This document shows, piece after piece, positions 1 through 5,011 of a stretch of 5,011 nt of DNA. The stretch is from Deltaproteobacteria bacterium (GTDB taxonomy: Bacteria > Desulfobacterota > JAFDIG01). A program made the translations under genes and the position numbers. Under the pieces are notes generated by a model. The model worked only from the letters and a program-made list of their open reading frames with translations. It ran no database searches and was not told where the DNA came from. The stretch lies in contig JAFDIG010000226.1 of assembly GCA_019308145.1 (NCBI GenBank), forward strand, positions 1-5,011. Reading direction: 5' to 3'. The number at the start of each line of letters is the position of its first letter. Position 1 is the stretch's first letter.

Positions 1-532
1 TCTCAAGGATGTGAAGCCCTGCCCTTGCATTACCAAGGGTTCCTGTAACAAAAATTTTATCTCCTGCTTTGGCACCCTTTCTATAAAGAAGGGCATCTTT
101 ATCTGCAAAGCCAATAACTGTGATAGAAACAAAAAAATCCTTTAAAGAAAAAGATAGATCCCCGCCAGCTAAATAGATACTGTTTTTTTGTGCTAAATCG
201 GAAAAAGAGAGAAAAAATCTTTTTAATTCTTCAATATTTTTTGTTGGCGATGCAATAGAGATAAAGGCATATTTCGGCTCACCACCCATAGCAGCAATAT
301 CGCTTAAATTTGCAGCTAATGATCTCCATCCAAGATGAGGAAAAGCTATTTCATCCCTTTTGAAATGGACCCCCTCGATCAAGAGATCTGTTGTAATTAA
401 GGTTGCTTTATCACTTGAAAAGGAAAAAACAGCTGCGTCATCACCTATACCTTTAACCATTTCAAGTGGTTTAGCATCGAATTTTCCTTTTAACCAGTCA
501 ATGAGTTCAAATTCACCTTTTTCAATAATCAT
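1..532 (-). CDS. thiL: Thiamine-monophosphate kinase ThiL, N-terminal part (3' end outside window)
   Basis: ThiL uses ATP to phosphorylate thiamine monophosphate to thiamine pyrophosphate, the last step of thiamine cofactor synthesis in the cytoplasm. The window holds 177 residues of a protein usually about 310-340 long; the frame stays open to the edge. Motifs of the ATP-binding AIR-synthase-like N-terminal domain are GIGDDAAV at 28-35, TTDLLIEGVHF at 47-57, GWRSLAANLSDIAAMGG at 68-84 and LAGGDLSFS at 121-129. The visible sequence ends in the start of the C-terminal domain, AGDKIFVTGTLGNARAGL at 156-173. The metal- and phosphate-binding Asp residues in GDD, TTD, SD and GGD are present. The start ATG at 532 overlaps the mnmA stop in ATGATTATTGA, so translation is probably coupled to the C-terminal half of mnmA. 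There is no obvious pathway link to mnmA beyond both being housekeeping genes. I see no defect in the visible part. Confidence 0.94.
   Translation of the reverse strand, partial: MIIEKGEFELIDWLKGKFDAKPLEMVKGIGDDAAVFSFSSDKATLITTDLLIEGVHFKRDEIAFPHLGWRSLAANLSDIAAMGGEPKYAFISIASPTKNIEELKRFFLSFSDLAQKNSIYLAGGDLSFSLKDFFVSITVIGFADKDALLYRKGAKAGDKIFVTGTLGNARAGLHILE
522..532 (-). other. mnmA stop / thiL start overlap
   Basis: The 11 bases ATGATTATTGA contain the thiL start codon and the mnmA stop codon in different frames. Such overlaps usually allow ribosomes ending one gene to start the next. If so, thiL expression depends partly on ribosomes reaching the end of mnmA, past the frame disruption upstream. 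Confidence 0.8.
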
Positions 533-539
533 CGCAGAT

Positions 540-551
540 CCACCCACCTCC
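540..551 (-). promoter_or_regulatory. Purine-rich ribosome binding region for thiL
   Basis: The minus strand reads GGAGGTGGGTGG inside the end of mnmA, encoding part of its GGGW motif. The GGTGG part ends seven bases before the ATG at 532, and GGAGG ends 14 bases before it. An in-frame GTG at 547-545 is a possible alternative start but would lie inside this site, so the ATG is preferred. Confidence 0.55.
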
Positions 552-1036
552 AACGGTTTCATCCCCTTCATAAAATACAGCAGCCTGACCAGGGGTAATA
601 GCAGATTGTGGCTTTTCAAGTTTTACAATATAGATATCATCATCTTTTGGGTAGATAGTCGCATAAGAAGGGGAAGAATTGTATCTGATCTTTACCTTTA
701 GCTTTTTGAAAAAAGGGGGCATATCATATGAAATCCAATTAGTTTTTGAGATATAAAACTCCTTTTGTAAGGTTTCAGATTTATCTCCAACAATTAGAGA
801 GTTATTTTTCGGGTCAATCTGTATAACATATTTAGGTTTTGGACCAAGAGGACCTAACCCCTTCCTTTGACCTATGGTATAAAATGCTATACCTTGATGT
901 TCTCCCAATATGTTACCCTTTCTATCTATTATTTTCCCAGGTTTGATAAGATTAGGAAATCTTTTCTTTATATAGAGCCTATAATCATTATCAGGGATAA
1001 AACATATCTCCCTGCTTTCACTTCTATAAGGCAAAT

Positions 1037-1060
1037 CTATTCCAATATAAGATCTTTTTT
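1037..1060 (-). other. Frame disruption in mnmA with an A-run
   Basis: The N-terminal frame runs to its TAG at 1039-1037. The C-terminal frame is open only from 1058 downstream, after a TAA at 1061-1059, so any single shift must lie in this short overlap. The minus strand has six A followed by G (1060-1054). Slipping back one base after the two AAA codons, or adding one A, joins the frames into a 346-residue protein reading NFKKRSYIGIDLPYRSES. Compared with the usual family helix (K-x-E-V-R-x-I-A then about four residues and L-P), the joined sequence is about four residues short. A small deletion that is not a multiple of three therefore fits at least as well as a one-base error. The family comparison is from memory. 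Confidence 0.75.
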
Positions 1061-1561
1061 AAAATTACTCAAACATAATTTTATCTTTTTTAACTGTTCT
1101 TGTAAAAGCGCAAATAAAAAATAGGATTGCTCCCTTTTTGGATCTACTCCTTTTTTTAAAATAAATCTTTCTCTTTTTTCATCATATTCAATTTTAGCAT
1201 AATGGCCTGTACTAATAAAGTCTGCTTTTAAAATAGGAAGTTTCTCAATAAGAAAACCAAATTTTACTTTAAAATTACAAATAATACAAGGATTAGGGGT
1301 TTTACCTTTTAAATATTGTGTCAAAAAAGGTTTTATCACATTTTGTTGAAAAAGTTTCTTTACATCAATTGTTTCATGAGGAAAACCAAGTTTTTTGGCA
1401 ACAGCTCTTGCGGCTTCAATCCCTTTTTGGTGATGAGTCATAATAAGGGTTATACCTTTAATAGAATACCCTTTATCCTTTAAAATCGACGCAGCAACTG
1501 AGCTGTCAACTCCGCCACTCATTGCTAAGATTACTCTTTCTCTATCATATCTATATTTCAT
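1037..1561 (-). pseudogene. mnmA: MnmA tRNA 2-thiouridylase, N-terminal half (frame broken at its 3' end)
   Basis: MnmA adenylates and thiolates uridine 34 of the tRNAs for Lys, Glu and Gln in the cytoplasm, using ATP and a sulfur relay. This frame gives 174 residues, about half of the usual 350-370. It has the PP-loop ATP motif SGGVDSS at 15-21, TPNPCIICNFKVKFG at 88-102 with Cys92 at the position of the first catalytic cysteine (Cys102 in E. coli), STGHYAKI at 117-124, and KREQSYFLFALLQEQL at 142-157, which matches the family's KDQSYFL segment. The loop after the second strand (MTHHQKG) is shorter than in many homologues. The frame ends at TAG (1039-1037) within the helix that normally links the two halves, after NFKKDLILE. 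The second half continues in another frame from about 1058. This could be a real pseudogene, a sequencing or assembly error, a frameshift-expressed gene or, less likely, a two-piece enzyme. Identity is certain; the status is not. Confidence 0.9.
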
Positions 1562-1570
1562 AGCTATTTT

Positions 1571-1576
1571 CTCTCT
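1571..1576 (-). promoter_or_regulatory. Weak ribosome binding site before mnmA
   Basis: The minus strand reads AGAGAG nine bases before the ATG at 1561. It is a modest Shine-Dalgarno match but suits the start, which also places the P-loop motif SGGVDS at residue 15, as usual for MnmA. The 41-base gap to the cyclase stop (1562-1602) holds nothing else I can support. Confidence 0.4.
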
Positions 1577-1602
1577 ATTTAATGGCTAAAATATAAGGCT
1601 GG

Positions 1603-3837
1603 CTATTTTTTTGTCATAATAAAAATGCCATCCCAATCGGCTGGAGGAGGTGAGTCTTTATAAAGCTTACACCTCAAAATAAAAAGTTCAGATGCCTTAT
1701 CTTTAGAATTTTCGCTTTTGGCTTGCTCAAAAAGATAAATTGCATCTTCCCATTTCATCTCTCTGTAAGCTTTAAGCGCTTGTTCAAAAAAGGTTATAGA
1801 TCTCATAACAGCAGAAGAAGGCTTGTTGTCTCCTATAAGCTCATAGATTCTAACTGGTTTTTTCTTACCCTTAACTCTGACAAGATCGAGCTCCCTTAAG
1901 TAAAAATTATTACCAATAAGTTTATAAGTATATTCACTTATAATAATATTGGTGCCATACTCTTTATTAAGACCTTCTAAACGAGAACCTAAGTTTACGT
2001 TATCCCCCATGACCGTATAATCAAAAAGTATAGATGAACCTAAATTGCCAACCGCCATAAGGCCTGAATTTATGCCAATTCCTATATTAACTATGGGCAT
2101 TCCTTTTCTTTCCCATTCTTTTTTAAGTTCTTTTAATGTTTTTATCATATCAAGCGCAGCAAGACACGCCTTTTTTGCATGATCACTCTTATAAATAGGT
2201 GCTCCAAAAATAGCCATTATGGCATCTCCCATATATTTATCAAGTGTCCCTTCATGTTTAAAAACAATCTCTGTCATAGGAGTAAGATATTTATTCAAAA
2301 ATGATGTCAAATGGACTGGATGCATATTTTCTGATATCTCTGTAAAGCCTCTTATGTCAGAAAATAGAACAGAAAGCTCTCTTCTCTCCCCGCCTATCTT
2401 TAACTCTTCTTTTCTTCTTAAAATCTCGTCTACAACAGAAGGAGCAACATAATGTTGGAATATCCCTTTTATCCTTTTTTTTTCTCTCTCTTCTGTCATA
2501 TATTTGAATATTACAACAGCCACATAGACAGAGAGACAAGAGAAAAGAGGGTATGTCAGATTAAGCCAAATTCCCCATCTATTAAAAAGTATTTGATTAA
2601 TAAAAAAATAACCAAATATGAATATTGTTCCTATTATGCTTGCCCAAAAAGCCTTTGTTTTGGGTAAAATTAAAGCAAGAGATAATCCAAAAAGGATAAT
2701 AGCTAAAAGCTCCAAAGATTTTATCCATTGGGGATGAAACAAAAATCTTTTATGTAAAATATTATCAATTACTGTAGCATGGATCTCGACCCCAGGAAAG
2801 GCTGAACCAAATGGAGTTGCCCTTAAATCACTTAAACCTACTGCTGTTGCGCCAACCAAAACTATTTTGTTCTTAAACATTTCAGGTTTGATTTTTTTGT
2901 TTATCACATCAACAAAAGAGTAATGAGGAAATGTTTTAGAAGGGCCATAAAAGTTGATCAAAAACCTACCCATCTCATCAACAGGAAGCTCTTCCTTGCC
3001 TATCTTTATCTTTTCTACACCAAAATTAACAATCTTAATAAAAAGAGGCAGACTATCTATGTAAATACGTAAAGCTTGCAATGAAAGGGGAGGGAAAAAA
3101 TGATCCTTATATCTTATAACCATAGGTAACCATCTTACATTTCCATCTATATCAGGAATGATATTAAAAAAACCAGCATGTGTAGCTGATTCGTTATATA
3201 CTTTTAAATTATTCTCAATAAGATATGCTGAAGTAAGCGGGATTTTATTTGCATCCTTTGCGACATATGATAAAGAATACTCAAAAGGGAGAGCTTCCTT
3301 AAATTTTTCCTTTAACTTCTTTTCTGGTATATACTTTAATCCTTTAGAACTTAAATGAAAAAAATATCCAAGTACAACATTTTTTGCTTTTTTCATTGAA
3401 GATGCAAGGATAAGATCTTCATCAATTTTTTTTTCATATTCCAAAAATTTTTGCATAAACCTTTTATCTTTTAAAGAAGAGGCTTTTCTCTTTAATCTTT
3501 TAAACTCCTCTGAAACCTGCTTTTCAGAAAAGATGATATCAAAAGCTATAACCTTTGCACCCATCATAGAGAGTAGATCAACAAGAGCTGCTATCTTTTC
3601 CCTTGACCAAGGCCACCTTCCTAAAAAGTCCAAACTTTTTTCATCTATTGCTACAATAACAGTTTCGTTTCCTGGGAAAATAGAACCTCTTGATATGAAA
3701 CGTAGATCAAGCAGTTTTAACTCAAAAAGTTCAAAAAAGGTTGGAGATAAAAAGTAGATTATTACTATTAATAAAGTAACAATAAAACCTACTTTAAAAC
3801 CTGAAAAAGGAAGAATCAGTTTTATTTTTTTTTTCAT
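1603..3837 (-). CDS. CHASE2-sensor membrane adenylate cyclase, class III (IIIb-like)
   Basis: This 744-residue enzyme is predicted to make cAMP from ATP in response to an external signal. Membrane helix 1 is at about 14-31. The extracytoplasmic CHASE2 domain (about 40-365) shows GRWPWSREKIAALV from 73, GAKVIAFDIIFSE at 93-105, KIVLVGATAVGLSDL at 324-338 and PGVEIHATVIDNIL at 348-361. Three more helices follow at about 371-391, 397-416 and 422-446. The cytoplasmic cyclase domain (about 485-668) has metal-binding Asp494 (FSDIRGF) and Asp538 (KYMGD), substrate Lys534, Thr608 in DYTVMGD, and transition-state Asn615 and Arg619 (NVNLGSR). Lys with Thr is the pairing known from class IIIb enzymes such as cyanobacterial CyaC, which suggests ATP specificity and possibly bicarbonate response. 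The tail (about 676-744) forms a TPR-like helical pair and ends in PPPADWDGIF, common in CHASE2 cyclases. An in-frame TAA lies directly before the ATG, so no longer start exists; the 16-base gap upstream is all A/T with no clear ribosome site. The gene ends in TAG. Confidence 0.95.
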   Translation of the reverse strand: MKKKIKLILPFSGFKVGFIVTLLIVIIYFLSPTFFELFELKLLDLRFISRGSIFPGNETVIVAIDEKSLDFLGRWPWSREKIAALVDLLSMMGAKVIAFDIIFSEKQVSEEFKRLKRKASSLKDKRFMQKFLEYEKKIDEDLILASSMKKAKNVVLGYFFHLSSKGLKYIPEKKLKEKFKEALPFEYSLSYVAKDANKIPLTSAYLIENNLKVYNESATHAGFFNIIPDIDGNVRWLPMVIRYKDHFFPPLSLQALRIYIDSLPLFIKIVNFGVEKIKIGKEELPVDEMGRFLINFYGPSKTFPHYSFVDVINKKIKPEMFKNKIVLVGATAVGLSDLRATPFGSAFPGVEIHATVIDNILHKRFLFHPQWIKSLELLAIILFGLSLALILPKTKAFWASIIGTIFIFGYFFINQILFNRWGIWLNLTYPLFSCLSVYVAVVIFKYMTEEREKKRIKGIFQHYVAPSVVDEILRRKEELKIGGERRELSVLFSDIRGFTEISENMHPVHLTSFLNKYLTPMTEIVFKHEGTLDKYMGDAIMAIFGAPIYKSDHAKKACLAALDMIKTLKELKKEWERKGMPIVNIGIGINSGLMAVGNLGSSILFDYTVMGDNVNLGSRLEGLNKEYGTNIIISEYTYKLIGNNFYLRELDLVRVKGKKKPVRIYELIGDNKPSSAVMRSITFFEQALKAYREMKWEDAIYLFEQAKSENSKDKASELFILRCKLYKDSPPPADWDGIFIMTKK

Positions 3838-3853
3838 TTAATAAAAATTTTAA

Positions 3854-4549
3854 CTACTCTTTAAAAAAGAAATGCATCTTTGTTGATCCAACTTCTATCA
3901 TATCTCCATCGTTAAGCTCTGTAGGTTTTGTTAATGTTTTACCATTTACTTTTGTTACATGTTTTCCAGGAGAAGGGGAGATTATATATTTGTCTTCTTT
4001 TTTCTTTATAAAACAGCAGGTCTTTGGCAAAAAAAACCCTTTTACCTTTACATCAGCTTCTTCATCCTTTCCGATAACGGTAAGTTTTTTGACAAGGTTT
4101 ATCTCCTTTTTCCCTCTAACTGAACCTGAAATAATAGTCAAAAATGCTTCTTTTTCTTTAACCACTTTTTTACTGTCACCTTTTGCCATAGCAGCTGCTT
4201 TTGCAAGCAGTTCTCTCTGCTTTTTAGTGTCAAGCACAATCGTTTGCTCAATAATCTGTGGTACTTCATCAATAAAGACCAAAATATGCTTTCCAATTAA
4301 TATTTGGTCATTATTATTTAAGGGACATTTCATAACCTTTTTCTCATTTACAAACGTCCCATTAAGACTGTTTAGGTCTTCTATTATATATTGCTCTCCT
4401 TCTTTAATGATTCTTGCATGTTGTCCTGAAACGGCCATGTTTTCTATCGTTATATCATTTTGAGTCAATCTTCCAATTGTTGTGATTGGTTTGGTGAGGG
4501 GTATCTCCTCTAAAACAGCTTCATTGAATTTAAGTATCACTTTTGCCAT
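3854..4549 (-). CDS. FHA-domain protein with one canonical and one degenerate FHA domain
   Basis: This 231-residue cytoplasmic protein is likely a phosphothreonine-dependent adaptor; no enzymatic domain or membrane segment is visible. The first FHA domain (about 1-95) has the expected binding residues: GR at 26-27, SGQH at 41-44, and NSLNGT at 60-65. A charged linker (about 100-133) contains EQTIVLDT at 101-108, a short Thr motif next to the FHA domain that could be a kinase target, and a Lys/Ala-rich stretch. A second FHA-like domain (about 135-231) keeps the fold pattern: TVIGK at 157-161, KVNGKTL at 200-206, and NDGDMIEVG at 213-221. It has Lys for the conserved Arg and LPKTCC where SxxH is expected, so it probably does not bind phosphothreonine in the usual way. 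The gene starts at an ATG with a good ribosome site and ends in TAG, 16 bases before the cyclase gene. Between a PP2C phosphatase and a cyclase, a role linking Ser/Thr phosphorylation to cAMP signalling is plausible but inferred. Confidence 0.92.
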   Translation of the reverse strand: MAKVILKFNEAVLEEIPLTKPITTIGRLTQNDITIENMAVSGQHARIIKEGEQYIIEDLNSLNGTFVNEKKVMKCPLNNNDQILIGKHILVFIDEVPQIIEQTIVLDTKKQRELLAKAAAMAKGDSKKVVKEKEAFLTIISGSVRGKKEINLVKKLTVIGKDEEADVKVKGFFLPKTCCFIKKKEDKYIISPSPGKHVTKVNGKTLTKPTELNDGDMIEVGSTKMHFFFKE

Positions 4550-4558
4550 TTACCCTGG

Positions 4559-4564
4559 CCTCCC
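4559..4564 (-). promoter_or_regulatory. Shine-Dalgarno site of the FHA gene
   Basis: The minus strand reads GGGAGG here, nine bases before the ATG at 4549. It is the strongest ribosome binding site in the window and fixes the start of the FHA gene. The rest of the 78-base gap (4550-4627) shows no clear promoter, terminator hairpin or small gene. Confidence 0.7.
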
Positions 4565-4627
4565 TTTTAAATCTTACAAATGTTGCTTAGTGATCTCAGT
4601 AAATCCTAATACTAAAAAAGAAAAAAT

Positions 4628-5011
4628 CTAAAGTTTTTTAAAAAAAGTGGAAAATATCCTTTTTATTATACTCTTTTTTTCATTATCAACAAACCTAACT
4701 ATAATAACAGTAATATTATCCTCACCACCTCTTTTATTAGCAGCATCCACGAGTTTTTCGCATGCAATTTGAGGGCTGTCAATATTCATCTTTATTATAT
4801 CCAATATCTCATTATCTTCAAGCATATCTGTTAAGCCATCAGTACATATAGTTAAAATATCACCAGGCATTACTTCTTGTTCCTCTATATCTATTTCCAC
4901 ATCCTCATCTACACCAAGAGCTCTCGTAATAATATTCTTAAACTCGGATTTTCTTGCTTCTTCTTTAGTAATTATACCCCTTATCACCTGATCAGCAATT
5001 AAAGAATGGTC
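4628..5011 (-). CDS. PP2C-family Ser/Thr protein phosphatase, C-terminal part (5' end outside window)
   Basis: This is a metal-dependent PP2C/PPM protein phosphatase that would remove phosphate from Ser/Thr residues in the cytoplasm. The frame is open to the window edge, giving 127 visible residues, about half of a usual bacterial PP2C (about 240 residues), so the N-terminal metal motifs are not seen. Visible family motifs, numbered from the edge, are DHSLIADQVIRGIITKEEA at 1-19, ITRALG at 28-33, GDILTICTDGLTDML at 50-64 with a metal-binding Asp at 58, and GGEDNITVIIV at 95-105 with the other metal-binding Asp at 98. A GTG at 4987 is only an internal valine codon, because homology runs upstream of it. 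The tail (111-127, KKSIIKRIFSTFFKKL) is basic and hydrophobic. The gene lies 78 bases before the FHA gene, which suggests it counteracts a Ser/Thr kinase, perhaps encoded further upstream. It ends in TAG. The family call is secure; the substrate is unknown. Confidence 0.93.
   Translation of the reverse strand, partial: DHSLIADQVIRGIITKEEARKSEFKNIITRALGVDEDVEIDIEEQEVMPGDILTICTDGLTDMLEDNEILDIIKMNIDSPQIACEKLVDAANKRGGEDNITVIIVRFVDNEKKSIIKRIFSTFFKKL

Larger units (their letters stand above)
522..1034 (-). pseudogene. mnmA: MnmA tRNA 2-thiouridylase, C-terminal half (other frame)
   Basis: This frame carries the rest of MnmA, about 170 residues counted from a TTG at 1034; the frame is open from 1058. 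Numbered from that TTG, it has LPYRSESREICFIP at 1-14, with Cys11 matching the second catalytic cysteine (Cys199 in E. coli) that forms the persulfide. It also has GEHQGIAFYTIGQRKGLG at 44-61, the tRNA-contacting segment typical of the family, and TPGQAAVFYEGDETVGGGWI at 147-166 near the C-terminus of the beta-barrel domain. Independent translation from the TTG is conceivable: it lies two bases past the TAG of the first half and has a weak GGA upstream. However, the half lacks the ATP site and would have to pair with the other half. The reading frame downstream is intact to its TGA, so any loss of function is recent or only apparent. The last 11 bases overlap the start of thiL. Confidence 0.9.

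Noticed and set aside
360..701. 113-residue plus-strand frame across the thiL start and mnmA end.
   Set aside because: It is antisense to two recognisable coding regions, with no ribosome site or family resemblance.
1037..1039. TAG recoding: the PP2C, FHA and cyclase genes and the first mnmA frame all end in TAG in an AT-rich genome.
   Set aside because: Reading through the mnmA TAG stays in the wrong frame and does not reach the C-terminal half. The other proteins end at normal family positions.
1583..1606. Repeated TGGCTA in the gap between the cyclase and mnmA, followed by a T-run on the plus strand, resembling a terminator.
   Set aside because: The copies are direct, not inverted, so they do not form a hairpin.
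3990..4463. 157-residue open frame on the plus strand opposite the FHA gene, and other plus-strand frames opposite the cyclase and mnmA.
   Set aside because: They are antisense to clearly homologous genes, have low-complexity composition (Ser/Phe-rich) and match no family I recognise.
4566..4600. Possible promoter before the FHA gene (TTTACT and TAAGAT-like hexamers on the minus strand).
   Set aside because: The matches are weak and the best spacing is about 21 bases; AT-rich DNA gives such hits easily.
4588..4603. Imperfect palindrome TTAGTGATCTCAGTAA in the gap between PP2C and the FHA gene, a possible operator.
   Set aside because: Only six of eight positions pair and there is no credible promoter beside it; expected by chance in such sequence.

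Overview
The window is AT-rich (roughly one third G+C by eye) and every gene I can support lies on the minus strand, so transcription runs from the high coordinates to the low ones. The gaps are short (78, 16 and 41 bases, then an 11-base overlap). I see no convincing promoter or terminator between genes, which fits one operon or a run of co-transcribed genes. The protein types (a CHASE2-linked adenylate cyclase, FHA and PP2C signalling proteins, bacterial MnmA and ThiL) point to a free-living bacterium, perhaps a low-GC member of Desulfobacterota, Nitrospirota or a related lineage. That placement is a guess from gene content, and no rRNA or tRNA is present to test it.

Layout in transcription order: (1) 5011-4628, the C-terminal part of a PP2C-family Ser/Thr protein phosphatase cut by the window edge. 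(2) 4549-3854, a 231-residue protein with a canonical N-terminal FHA domain and a degenerate second FHA-like domain. (3) 3837-1603, a 744-residue membrane protein with an extracytoplasmic CHASE2 sensor, three further membrane helices, a class III nucleotide cyclase domain and a short helical tail. (4) 1561-522, mnmA (tRNA 2-thiouridylase), split into two reading frames by a frame disruption near 1037-1058. (5) 532-1, the N-terminal 177 residues of thiL (thiamine-monophosphate kinase), whose start overlaps the end of mnmA.

The first three genes look like a signalling module. The phosphatase would reverse Ser/Thr phosphorylation, the FHA protein would read phosphothreonine, and the cyclase would turn an external signal into cAMP. 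The cyclase keeps all the catalytic residues I can place, and has a Lys/Thr substrate pair as in bicarbonate-responsive class IIIb enzymes. The last two genes are housekeeping enzymes for tRNA modification and thiamine pyrophosphate synthesis.

The main anomaly is the break in mnmA. Both halves retain their catalytic cysteines and family motifs, but no single frame joins them. I found no evidence of a wholly new system: no mobile element, CRISPR array, RNA gene or large repeat. No gene-free stretch exceeds 78 bases.
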